A stretch of DNA of 30,360 nt, from assembly GCA_014377155.1 (NCBI GenBank), contig JACMQD010000138.1, positions 1 through 30,360 of the forward strand, read 5' to 3'. Position 1 is the stretch's first letter, and each line of letters starts with the position of its first letter. Shown here piece by piece: positions 17,592 to 25,628 of this stretch. The notes under the pieces were generated by a model that had not been told where the DNA came from, made no database searches, and worked only from the letters and a program-made list of their open reading frames with translations. The DNA comes from Herminiimonas sp. Lineage in GTDB: Bacteria; Pseudomonadota; Gammaproteobacteria; Burkholderiales; Burkholderiaceae. The translations under genes and the position numbers were made by a program.

Positions 17592-18743
17592 TCATCGGGT
17601 CGCACGTAAGCCGGATGCCGATGACACCGCGCCGGATATGGCGCTTGGCAGAATCAGGCTGATGACACGGTTCCAGGTTGCCAGCGGCGTTGCATCCACA
17701 TACACGACATCCTTGGGATTGAGCTCGAATTCCTCGGCCACTGCCAGCGCTGTCGGCGAACGCGCATTCAAGTGATAGACCACCGGCTGCGTGCTGGTGG
17801 CGTTGCGGATCACGTAGACCTGGCGTCCGTCTCCGGTGTTGGGATTGATGCCGCCGGCCTCGCCCAGCGCTTCGTTGAGACTCATGCGGCCGTTATGCAT
17901 CGGTAGCGAGCGCGGCGTCACGACTTCGCCTGCGACGAAGACCTTGTTTTCGTCGCGCGACATCACACGCACGATATCGCCATTGACTAACAGGATGTCG
18001 GCCGGATTGACGCCCTTCGATACCAGCCTGAGCATGTTCACCGGATAGGACACGCCGTCGCGCGTGATGCTGACCTGGCTCTGGTCTGCGGTTGACAGTA
18101 CACCGCCAGCGCGGTTGAGTGCTTCGACCAGCGTCATCGGAATGTCATTGATGGCCTGCTGACCGGGTGACTTGACATCGCCATCGATGTATATGCGCTT
18201 GCTGCGATACGCTTGCACGCGCAGGGTAACGTCCGGGTTGCGGATATAGCGTCCCAGCTTGGTTGCCAGCTGAGCGCGCGCCTGCTCTTCAGTCAGGCCC
18301 GCCAGCTTGAGCGTTCCTGTGTAAGGAAACTGCACACTGCCGGTATGGTCGACGACGAAGCCGCTGGCTGGTGTGGCGCCAGCGTCGCCACCCGTACTGG
18401 TCAGCATGGTTGCGGCAGCGGTCGTGGTGGCGCCGCTGGTCAGTTCCGGATGGTCCCAGACAACGATCGACAGTACGTCGCCGGTATCGATAGTGTAGGG
18501 CTTGGCGAGTGCAGCCAGTTTGGCAATATTGGGCGAACCTTTCGCCTCGCGCGCCAGTCGTTCCTCGCGAACCAGTTGTGGCGTGATCGTCTTTATGATC
18601 GGTGCCACCTCGACGACCGGCAACGCGGCTACGGACTCGCGATCGAAATGCATCCCCGGCGCCATCGAGGAACAAGCGCCGAGCCACGGCAGTAGAAGCG
18701 CGAAAGCGCCCCGGTTGAGACGAGCTTTGAACAGAACAGGCAT
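17592..18743 (-). CDS. wza: Wza-type outer-membrane polysaccharide export lipoprotein
   Basis: Predicted octameric outer-membrane export channel; 383 residues. It has a lipoprotein signal peptide with lipobox LGAC (lipidated Cys24). The Poly_export domain spans about 80-180 (PYTIDTGDVLSIVVWDHPEL, then HTGSVQFPYTGTLKLAGLT), followed by two SLBB repeats (RIYIDGDVKSPGQQAI and KVFVAGEVVTPRSLPMHNG). The C-terminal segment LPSAISGAVSSASGLRATR is where Wza proteins have their amphipathic membrane helix. It heads the minus-strand cluster, 71 bp ahead of wzc. The 5' leader holds a small hairpin (18766-18771 with 18781-18786) just before the ribosome site, which could limit translation. Confidence 0.95.
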   Translation of the reverse strand: MPVLFKARLNRGAFALLLPWLGACSSMAPGMHFDRESVAALPVVEVAPIIKTITPQLVREERLAREAKGSPNIAKLAALAKPYTIDTGDVLSIVVWDHPELTSGATTTAAATMLTSTGGDAGATPASGFVVDHTGSVQFPYTGTLKLAGLTEEQARAQLATKLGRYIRNPDVTLRVQAYRSKRIYIDGDVKSPGQQAINDIPMTLVEALNRAGGVLSTADQSQVSITRDGVSYPVNMLRLVSKGVNPADILLVNGDIVRVMSRDENKVFVAGEVVTPRSLPMHNGRMSLNEALGEAGGINPNTGDGRQVYVIRNATSTQPVVYHLNARSPTALAVAEEFELNPKDVVYVDATPLATWNRVISLILPSAISGAVSSASGLRATR

Positions 18744-19009
18744 GGTATCGACCCCCAGTTGATCTGCAAGTGCGAACTGAACTTGCGGGAATTGCGCGAT
18801 GACGCAATAACGACGGTAATCACCGAGCGCGACACTGCGAATTTGTCGATTCGTCAGGGCTTTCGGTAGTACGACCGTTTCAACTCACTTTAGGGTAATG
18901 CGTGGCAATGGTTTTGACGCAGGTCATTACAGATTGATAATGAAATAAGATTTTATTCTTTGTTACAAGTTTTAATTAACCGACGAAGCAGCACCGGCGT
19001 GCGAATGCA
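18744..19009 (-). promoter_or_regulatory. Leader/promoter region of wza
   Basis: This 266-bp gap contains an A+T-rich stretch at about 18925-18985, the expected promoter site. A 6-bp hairpin (GCAAGT/ACTTGC, 18766-18786) lies about 22 nt before the wza ATG. No ops element and no clear terminator for the upstream AraC-type gene were found. The promoter boxes are not clear enough to call. Confidence 0.35.
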
Positions 19010-19888
19010 TTATGCGCTGGCCCACGCGCGATAACGTCCCGGCGTCACGCCCGTATACGCCCGAAACCGGTTCGCCAGATGACTGGCACTACCGAAGCCG
19101 CAGGCCGCTGCAACATCGGCCAGACCGAGCGCGCCCTGCGCCAGCAAATGACGGGCCCGGTCGATGCGGCGCAAGGTGATCCACGCATGGGGCGGCAGTC
19201 CGAACGAAACCCGGAACATACGCGCGAAATGAAACTCCGACAGTTCGAGCTGCGCTGCCATGGCGGCCAGTGACAACTCCTGATCCAGTCCCGCTTCGAT
19301 CAGTTCCCGGGCGCGGCGGCGGTGCGCCGCAGATAGCCCACCGGTCACGCGCACGGCAGTTTTACGGCTGCTGTAATTGAGCATCAGATGGGCGATGATT
19401 TCGTGACTAATAGCGTTGCCGGCCAGTTGGGCATTCGGATCGCACCAGTCCAGCGTCGCTAGCCGGCGTCCGGCAATGACCAGCTGCGGATCGTCGATAT
19501 AGGTCTGGTCCCGCAGCACCAGGTCACGTGGCTCGCGATCGAGCAGCGTCACGGCCAGGTGGTCGAACTGCGCCGGCGTGAAATACAGATGCAGGAAGCG
19601 GATGGTGCCATCGATACGCCAGTCGGAAACATGCTCCGCCGGCAACAGACAAATTTTGTCCGGCGCACCATGCAGGCCGGGCCGGTCCCGGCGTGATACA
19701 TCGAAGCCGCCATCGAGGTAGAGCGACAGTGTGTGGTGATCCGGGCGCTGGTAGGTCGTGTCTTCCAGATGACTGCGATGCCACAGCGCCGCCGTAAAGC
19801 CGTCATGCAGCGGCGCCGCTTTCACCAATGACGCATTGGAGAGCGTAAGCGCATTGAAAACATCAGGTAGGAGCGGCAAATCAGACAT
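19010..19888 (-). CDS. AraC-family transcriptional regulator
   Basis: Predicted DNA-binding regulator of 292 residues from the ATG at 19888; the longer frame to 19957 would start at TTG. The N-terminal half is a cupin-like AraC sensing domain (DHHTLSLYLDGGFDVSRRD, then FLHLYFTPAQFDHLA). The C-terminal 100 residues hold the two AraC helix-turn-helix motifs: LSLAAMAAQLELSEFHFARM with FRVSFGLPPHAWI, and LGLADVAAACGFGSASHLAN with FRAYTGVTPGRYR. It is divergent from an EamA-type exporter gene 122 bp away, its most likely target. The inducer is unknown. It is not obviously linked to the wza cluster, although it lies directly upstream in the same direction. Confidence 0.92.
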   Translation of the reverse strand: MSDLPLLPDVFNALTLSNASLVKAAPLHDGFTAALWHRSHLEDTTYQRPDHHTLSLYLDGGFDVSRRDRPGLHGAPDKICLLPAEHVSDWRIDGTIRFLHLYFTPAQFDHLAVTLLDREPRDLVLRDQTYIDDPQLVIAGRRLATLDWCDPNAQLAGNAISHEIIAHLMLNYSSRKTAVRVTGGLSAAHRRRARELIEAGLDQELSLAAMAAQLELSEFHFARMFRVSFGLPPHAWITLRRIDRARHLLAQGALGLADVAAACGFGSASHLANRFRAYTGVTPGRYRAWASA

Positions 19889-20010
19889 GCCATAGTGTAA
19901 AACATGCAGAGCAGACGCGCGTGCCAGCGCTACAGGATATGCCGCAAGAATCTGCAAGACCCGTCATGTCGGGCTGGCGATAATGCGCTGAATCGATCTG
20001 CGGAGTTGCC

Positions 20011-20928
20011 ATGAATGCGATGCTGTATCTACTTACCGTCCTGATCTGGGGAACCACCTGGATCGCATTGAAATGGCAATTGGGCACGGCCTCGATCCCG
20101 GTGTCGATCGCCTGGCGCTTTTTGCTGGCGTCACTGGTGCTGTTTGCGATCCTGTTTTTTCGCAAGCAGTTGCGCCGGCCGCGCGGCGAGGCATGGTGGC
20201 TGATCCTGGCGCAGGGCCTGTTTCTGTTCTGCGTGAATTTTCTGTGTTTCTATCATGCCAGCCAGTGGATTCCGAGCGGACTGGTCTCGGTGGTATTTTC
20301 GACCTCGACCCTGTGGGTCGCCCTGACGGCGCGGCTCTTCATGAAACGGCCGCTGTCACCGCAGGTGCTGGGCGGCGGCGCCTTGGGACTGGCCGGCATT
20401 CTGGCGCTGTTCTGGCCGCAACTCGCAGCGCCGATGGCTGGCACCAATACGCTCCTGGGACTGGGGCTGGCACTGGCTGGGACGCTGTGTTTTTCGGCTG
20501 GCAACTTGCTGTCGAGCCGCTTGCAAACGCTTGGCCATATGCCTTTGCAAACCAATGCGTGGGCGATGATGGCCGGCACCATCATTTTGCTGATCGGTAG
20601 CCTCGCCAGCGGCCAGCAGTTCTCGCTCGACACCTCGCCGCGCTACCTGGCCGCGCTTCTGTACCTTGCCATTCCGGGTTCGGTAATCGGCTTTACCGCA
20701 TACCTGATGCTGGTCGGGCGCATCGGCCCCGAGCGCGCCGCCTACAGTACCGTGCTGTTTCCGGTGGTGGCGCTGAATATTTCGGTGGTGTTCGAGGGCT
20801 ACCAGTGGACGCCGCTGGCGCTGTGTGGCCTGGTGCTGGTCATGGCGGGAAATGTACTGGTGTTTCGCAAAAAGAAAGCGCCGGCACCGGTTGCCGGTTT
20901 CGATGGCAAACCGGCTGGCGCCCCCTGA
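20011..20928 (+). CDS. EamA/DMT-family inner-membrane transporter
   Basis: Drug/metabolite transporter superfamily protein of 305 residues with ten hydrophobic segments in two EamA repeats. The first starts LYLLTVLIWGTTWIALKWQLG and the second LLGLGLALAGTLCFSAGNLL. The conserved PGSVIGFTAYLMLVGRIGPERAAYSTVLFPVVA stretch in the second repeat is typical of the RhaT/YedA-like branch. GGAG lies five bases before the ATG. It is probably an exporter of amino acids or metabolites; the substrate cannot be inferred. Its 3' end converges on glpR, with only 7 bp between the stops. Confidence 0.9.
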   Translation: MNAMLYLLTVLIWGTTWIALKWQLGTASIPVSIAWRFLLASLVLFAILFFRKQLRRPRGEAWWLILAQGLFLFCVNFLCFYHASQWIPSGLVSVVFSTSTLWVALTARLFMKRPLSPQVLGGGALGLAGILALFWPQLAAPMAGTNTLLGLGLALAGTLCFSAGNLLSSRLQTLGHMPLQTNAWAMMAGTIILLIGSLASGQQFSLDTSPRYLAALLYLAIPGSVIGFTAYLMLVGRIGPERAAYSTVLFPVVALNISVVFEGYQWTPLALCGLVLVMAGNVLVFRKKKAPAPVAGFDGKPAGAP

Positions 20929-20935
20929 CGCAGGC

Positions 20936-21697
20936 TCACGCCGCCACGACAATCTTGACGTTCGCCTCTTTCAGCACAGCCGCTAATGCCGGCGGCGGTG
21001 GCGCATTGGTAAATAAAATATCGATTTGCGAAAGATGCGCCATGCGCACGAGCGCGTGGCGGCCGAACTTGTCGCTATCGGCCACCAGCCAGACTTCGCG
21101 CGCCTGTTCGATAATCGCTTGCGCGACTTTGACTTCGCGAGAATCAAAATCCCGCAGGGTGCCGTCGGCTTCGATGCTGGACACGCCGATGATGCTGATG
21201 TCCACCTTGAACTGACGGATGAAATCGATGGTTGCCTCGCCGACGATGCCGCGGTCGCGCCCGCGCACCAGGCCACCTGTCACGATCACTTCGCACAATG
21301 GATTGTCGGCCAAGATGCTGGCGACATTGAGATTGTTGGTCACGACATGCAAGCCGTGATGATGCGACAGTGCGCGCGCGACTTCTTCGGTGGTCGTGCC
21401 GATGTTGATTAGCAATGAACATCCCGGCGGCACGCGCGCGGCGGCCGCGGCGGCAATGCGGCGCTTGGCGTCGATGTTGAGTACCTGGCGCCGGCTGTAA
21501 TCGATGTTCTCTACCGACGACGGCAAGCCGACGCCGCCGTGATAGCGCGCCAGCAGCTTGGCTTCTTCCATTTGCTTGACGTCGCGCCGCACGGTCTGCG
21601 GCGTGACTTCGAGCTCGTGCGCCAGCACTTCCACCGATACCGTCCCACTCTGCCGTACGGCATCCAGCAACCGCCTCTGGCGGGGATTAAGCGTCAT
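20936..21697 (-). CDS. glpR: GlpR, DeoR-family repressor of glycerol genes
   Basis: Repressor that binds operators in glycerol genes and is released by glycerol-3-phosphate. I use the ATG at 21697 (GGAGAG five bases upstream), giving 253 residues, the normal length for GlpR. The N-terminal DeoR helix-turn-helix (about 5-60) reads RQRRLLDAVRQSGTVSVEVL then VTPQTVRRDVKQM. The sugar-phosphate-binding domain follows with LINIGTTTEEVARAL, NNLNVASIL, VTGGLVRGRDRGIVGE and REVWLVADSDKFGRHA. Divergent from glpD, with 147 bp between start codons, which argues strongly for glpR over other DeoR regulators. Confidence 0.93.
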   Translation of the reverse strand: MTLNPRQRRLLDAVRQSGTVSVEVLAHELEVTPQTVRRDVKQMEEAKLLARYHGGVGLPSSVENIDYSRRQVLNIDAKRRIAAAAAARVPPGCSLLINIGTTTEEVARALSHHHGLHVVTNNLNVASILADNPLCEVIVTGGLVRGRDRGIVGEATIDFIRQFKVDISIIGVSSIEADGTLRDFDSREVKVAQAIIEQAREVWLVADSDKFGRHALVRMAHLSQIDILFTNAPPPPALAAVLKEANVKIVVAA

Positions 21698-21730
21698 CCA
21701 GGCTCTCCGAGACAAAAAGTTTGAAATTTA

Positions 21731-21750
21731 AAACGAAAACAAACGAAAGT
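21731..21750. promoter_or_regulatory. Candidate GlpR operator: tandem 10-bp repeat
   Basis: Two adjacent copies of AAACGAAA (AAACGAAAAC and AAACGAAAGT) spaced exactly one helical turn lie in the glpR-glpD intergenic region. Further TTCG-containing motifs occur at 21778-21802. DeoR-family operators are often built from such repeats, and TTTCG/CGAAA cores are seen in GlpR sites of other proteobacteria. No binding data are implied. Confidence 0.5.
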
Positions 21751-21768
21751 AAATAAACAAAATAAAAG

Positions 21769-21798
21769 TTGATTATTGTTCGGTTTTTGTCGTATCGT
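21769..21798 (+). promoter_or_regulatory. Candidate sigma-70 promoter for glpD and the glycerol operon
   Basis: TTGATT (21769-21774) and TATCGT (21793-21798) are separated by 18 bp, about 47 bp before the glpD ATG. The spacer and -10 overlap the TTCG motifs that may be GlpR sites, which would explain repression. Match quality is moderate. Confidence 0.4.
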
Positions 21799-21844
21799 TC
21801 GACTTGTAGTTTAACCATATATTTCCTGCGGATGCGACACTTCG

Positions 21845-23368
21845 ATGGATCAGGCCCAAAAAAAACTCGACTGTGACGTGCTGGTGGTCGGCGGCGGCAT
21901 CAACGGCGCTGGTATAGCGCGCGACGCCGCTGGCCGCGGGCTCTCGGTGGTGCTGTGCGAAAAAGACGACCTGGCGTCGCACACATCGTCGGCGTCGACC
22001 AAACTGATCCATGGCGGCCTGCGCTATCTCGAACAGTACGAATTCAACCTGGTGCGCAAGGCTCTTATCGAACGCGAGGTGCTGCTGCGTTCGGCGCCGC
22101 ATATCATGTGGCCGCTGAGTTTCGTGATGCCGCATGACCGCGGCCAGCGCCCGGCATGGATGATCCGTATCGGCCTGTTCATGTACGACAAGCTGGCCCG
22201 GCGCGAAATGCTGGCGGGCTCGGAAGGCATCGACTTGCGCACGCATGTGACCGGCAAGCCGCTGAAGTCGGAATTCACCCGTGGCTTCATGTATTCCGAC
22301 GGCTGGGTGGACGATGCACGATTGGTGGTGCTCAATGCCATCGACGCCGCCGAAAAAGGTGCGCAGGTGTTGACCCATACCAGTTGCGAATCAGCCGTAC
22401 GCGAGGGCGATCATTGGTCGGCGACGCTGCGCACTACCGCCGGCGCGACGATCGCGGTCAAGGCGCGCTGCATCGTCAACGCCACCGGGCCTTGGGCGGC
22501 TTACTTTCTTAAGACCGCCGCACATCAGCCATCGAATAAGGCGGTACGGCTGATCAAGGGCAGTCATATCGTCGTCAAGAAACTGTACGACCATCCGCAT
22601 GCGTACATCTTCCAGCATCCCGACGGCCGCATCGTGTTTGCCATACCGTACGAACAGGATTTCACGCTGGTCGGCACCACCGACCTGGAGTACCACGGCG
22701 ATACCAACAAGGTCGAGATCGACCAGGCCGAGATCGAATACATCTGCGAACTCTCGAGCCGCTATTTCAAGAAGCCGATCGTGCCGGCCGATGTAGTGTG
22801 GTCGTATTCCGGCGTGCGGCCGCTGGTCGAAGATGCTTCGTCATCGGCGTCCGAAGTCACACGCGACTACCGGCTCGAATTCGATACGGAGGGCGCGCCG
22901 ATGCTGTCGGTTTTCGGTGGCAAGATCACCACTTACCGCAAGCTGGCCGAAGAAGCGGTGGATCTGATTGCACCCGCGCTGGCCAATCACCGGCACGGCT
23001 GGACCGAAACCACTTGCCTGCCAGGCGGTGATTTGTTCGGGCCTACGCCATCGAATCAGTCGGTTCTTGCGTTCGATCAATTCGTGCAGACGTTGCAGAA
23101 GGAATATGAATGGTTGCCGCAGAAACTGGTGGCGCGTTACGCGCGTGCCTATGGCACCCGCACCCGGCTTTTGTTGGCCGGCATCGACGGCATTGCGGAA
23201 ATGGGGCAAGAAATCGCCCCTGGCCTTTTTGCCGCCGAGGTGCTGTATCTGTTGCAGCATGAATGGGCAAGCGACGCCACCGACGTCTTGTGGCGGCGCT
23301 CGAAACTGGGCTTGCATCTTCCGGGCGACACGGCTGCAAAGCTCGACGCCTGGATCGCAGCACGATAA
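21845..23368 (+). CDS. glpD: GlpD, FAD-dependent glycerol-3-phosphate dehydrogenase
   Basis: Membrane-associated flavoenzyme that oxidises glycerol-3-phosphate to dihydroxyacetone phosphate and feeds electrons to quinone. The 507 residues (E. coli GlpD 501) start with the FAD dinucleotide fold CDVLVVGGGINGAGIARDAAG (about 10-30). They continue with SSASTKLIHGGLRYLEQYEF, MYSDGWVDDARLVV, NATGPWA, GSHIVVKKLYDH, TTDLEYHGD, SYSGVRPLVED and FGGKITTYRKLAEEAVD, the GlpD signatures. First gene of the operon, 70 bp before the ABC genes. The ribosome site is weak. Confidence 0.97.
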   Translation: MDQAQKKLDCDVLVVGGGINGAGIARDAAGRGLSVVLCEKDDLASHTSSASTKLIHGGLRYLEQYEFNLVRKALIEREVLLRSAPHIMWPLSFVMPHDRGQRPAWMIRIGLFMYDKLARREMLAGSEGIDLRTHVTGKPLKSEFTRGFMYSDGWVDDARLVVLNAIDAAEKGAQVLTHTSCESAVREGDHWSATLRTTAGATIAVKARCIVNATGPWAAYFLKTAAHQPSNKAVRLIKGSHIVVKKLYDHPHAYIFQHPDGRIVFAIPYEQDFTLVGTTDLEYHGDTNKVEIDQAEIEYICELSSRYFKKPIVPADVVWSYSGVRPLVEDASSSASEVTRDYRLEFDTEGAPMLSVFGGKITTYRKLAEEAVDLIAPALANHRHGWTETTCLPGGDLFGPTPSNQSVLAFDQFVQTLQKEYEWLPQKLVARYARAYGTRTRLLLAGIDGIAEMGQEIAPGLFAAEVLYLLQHEWASDATDVLWRRSKLGLHLPGDTAAKLDAWIAAR

Positions 23369-23438
23369 CAATAACGATGGTCAGGGACACGCGATCGCGC
23401 ATGGACAAAGGCGACGCGGAATTTGAGGAGGAGACGCA

Positions 23439-24539
23439 GTGCGCCTCGTATTAGAAAATATCAGCAAGAAATATGGCGCTGAGGACCACCTTTATCCGAT
23501 GTCGCTGGCACTGATGCCAGGGACGATCAACGTCCTGCTGGGCACCACGCAGGCTGGCAAGACGTCGCTCATGCGCGTCATGGCCGGCCTCGACCGTCCC
23601 AGTCAGGGCCGCGTGCTGGTCGATGACCGCGATGTCACGGGCGTACCGGTGCGCGAACGCAAGCTGGCGATGGTGTATCAGCAATTCATCAATTACCCTT
23701 CGCATTCGGTGTTCGACAACATCGCCTCGCCGCTGCGCATACAGCGCGTGCCCGAGGCCGAAGTGCGCCGGCGCGTGCTGGACATGGCCGAGCGCCTGCA
23801 TATCACGCCGCACCTGCAGCGTGTACCGGCCGAGCTGTCGGGCGGCCAGCAACAACGCTGCGCGCTGGCACGCGCGCTGATCAAGAACACCGATCTGCTC
23901 CTGCTCGACGAGCCGCTGGTCAATCTCGATTACAAGCTGCGGGAAGAATTGCGGCGCGAACTGTCGGACCTTTTTTCGGATGGCAAGACGACTGTCGTCT
24001 ATGCCACCACCGAACCGCTCGAAGCCTTGCAACTAGGGGGCCATGTGGTGGTGCTGCACGAGGGTCGCCTGTTGCAGCAGGGTCGTACGCTGGATGTTTT
24101 CAATGCGCCCAATTCGGTGCAGACGGCACGCACTTTCAGCGACCCGCCGATCAATCTGATGCCGGCGACCATCGATGCGCGCGGCGCGGCGCAACTGGCC
24201 GACAACCTGGCGATCCCTTTAAGTCCGGCGCAATTGCAGGCAATCGGCTCGCAGCAGCAGGTCGTGCTCGGACTGCGCGCGCACAGCTTGCGCCTGGCGC
24301 CGCTGCATCACGACGACCTGGCCATCGCGACGCAGGTTGACCTCTCCGAAATCAGCGGCTCCGAAACCTATGTCCACCTGCACCGCGGCAGCATCGCGCT
24401 GGTGGCGCAGCTGACGGGCGTACACGACCTTGAAATCGGCAGTGCCTGCCAGGTCTACTGCCGGCCTGACGATCTGTTCATTTTCGATGTCGATGGCAGG
24501 TTGTTGCTGGCCCCGCATCAGTCTTTTTCCGGAGCATAG
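23439..24539 (+). CDS. glpS: GlpS-like ATP-binding subunit of glycerol ABC importer (lacks switch histidine)
   Basis: One of two ATPases of a carbohydrate-type ABC importer; 366 residues, starting at GTG 23439 behind GAGGAGGAG. NBD motifs are Walker A GTTQAGKT (35-42, unusual inner residues), Q-loop Gln81/Gln82, an intact signature LSGGQ (133-137), Walker B LLLLDE with Glu158, and D-loop NLD. The switch region reads YATTEPLEA, with Thr191 where the conserved H-loop histidine should be. A C-terminal TOBE-like regulatory domain follows (about 235-366). Gene order matches the glpSTPQUV glycerol transporter of Rhizobium leguminosarum. The name must not be confused with E. coli glp genes. Confidence 0.9.
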   Translation: MRLVLENISKKYGAEDHLYPMSLALMPGTINVLLGTTQAGKTSLMRVMAGLDRPSQGRVLVDDRDVTGVPVRERKLAMVYQQFINYPSHSVFDNIASPLRIQRVPEAEVRRRVLDMAERLHITPHLQRVPAELSGGQQQRCALARALIKNTDLLLLDEPLVNLDYKLREELRRELSDLFSDGKTTVVYATTEPLEALQLGGHVVVLHEGRLLQQGRTLDVFNAPNSVQTARTFSDPPINLMPATIDARGAAQLADNLAIPLSPAQLQAIGSQQQVVLGLRAHSLRLAPLHHDDLAIATQVDLSEISGSETYVHLHRGSIALVAQLTGVHDLEIGSACQVYCRPDDLFIFDVDGRLLLAPHQSFSGA

Positions 24540-24541
24540 GC

Positions 24542-25627
24542 ATGGCCCGCATAGAACTCAACGAGCTGGCGCATGCCTACCGACCCAATCCGACGGCACC
24601 CGCCGATTACGCGCTGCGACCAATGACGATGACTTGGGATGACGGCGGCGCCTATGCGCTACTGGGACCGTCCGGCTGTGGCAAGACCACGCTGCTCAAC
24701 ATCATTTCCGGACTGGTACGCCCTTCGCATGGGCGCGTGCTGTTCGATGGCCGCGACGTCACCGACCTGCCGCCGGAGGCGCGTAACATCGCTCAGGTAT
24801 TCCAGTTCCCGGTGATCTACGACACCATGACGGTATTCGACAACCTGGCGTTCCCGTTGCGTAATCGCGGCTGGAAAGAAAGTGAGTTGCGCAAGCGTGT
24901 CGAACATATCGCCGACATGCTGGAGCTGTCGCGCGATCTCAAGCACCGCGCCGCCGGCCTGGCCGTCGATGCCAAGCAAAAAATTTCGCTGGGCCGAGGC
25001 CTGGTGCGCCCGGACGTGGCAGCGGTGCTGTTTGACGAACCCTTGACAGTGATTGATCCGCATCTGAAATGGCTGTTACGCCGCAAGCTCAAGGAAATCC
25101 ATCACGAGCTGAAACTGTCGCTGATTTATGTGACGCATGACCAGATCGAGGCGCTCACCTTCGCCGACCAGGTCGTGGTCATGACGCAAGGCGAAGTGGT
25201 GCAGACCGGTTCGGCCCAGGACTTGTTCGAGCAGCCGCAGCATACCTTCGTCGGCTATTTTATCGGCAACCCCGGCATGAATCTGCTGCCGTGCGTCGTA
25301 CGCGACGGCAGCGCCGATATCGAAGGCAACCTGATGCGACTGCCGGCGTCGGTGCAGGATGCGTTGCACAACACGCCGGGCGACACCACGCTGGGCATTC
25401 GCCCCGAGTACGTCGAATGCCTGGGGTCGGTGCAGCCCGATGCACTGGCAGCCACCGTGCTGTCGATGCGTAATCTGGGTACGCATTTCCTGGGTGAATT
25501 CACGCTGGGCAAGCGCATCATCGCCGCCAAGCTGCGCGACAGCGCCGGTGCAGTCGGCGAGGCGGTGTGGCTGCGATTTCCCCCGCAACGCACGCTCTAT
25601 TACGTCAACGACAAGCGGGTGGCATGA
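24542..25627 (+). CDS. glpT: GlpT-like ATP-binding subunit of glycerol ABC importer (degenerate signature motif)
   Basis: Second ATPase of the importer, 361 residues, starting 2 bp after the glpS stop. Walker A GPSGCGKT (42-49), Q-loop Gln88, Walker B VLFDE with Glu166 and H-loop His199 (YVTHDQIEAL) are intact. The ABC signature is not: the position of LSGGQ reads LAVDA (140-144, followed by Lys145-Gln146-Lys147). The TOBE-like C-terminal domain shows GIRPEYVE and LGTHFLGEFTLG. With GlpS it forms a heterodimer whose motif losses are complementary. This is not the E. coli GlpT glycerol-3-phosphate antiporter. Confidence 0.9.
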   Translation: MARIELNELAHAYRPNPTAPADYALRPMTMTWDDGGAYALLGPSGCGKTTLLNIISGLVRPSHGRVLFDGRDVTDLPPEARNIAQVFQFPVIYDTMTVFDNLAFPLRNRGWKESELRKRVEHIADMLELSRDLKHRAAGLAVDAKQKISLGRGLVRPDVAAVLFDEPLTVIDPHLKWLLRRKLKEIHHELKLSLIYVTHDQIEALTFADQVVVMTQGEVVQTGSAQDLFEQPQHTFVGYFIGNPGMNLLPCVVRDGSADIEGNLMRLPASVQDALHNTPGDTTLGIRPEYVECLGSVQPDALAATVLSMRNLGTHFLGEFTLGKRIIAAKLRDSAGAVGEAVWLRFPPQRTLYYVNDKRVA

Positions 25628-25628
25628 C

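Noticed and set aside
19911..19926. Sigma-54-like sequence TGGCACG...TCTGC on the minus strand before the AraC-type gene
   Set aside because: The spacing between GG and GC is one base too long for a sigma-54 promoter.
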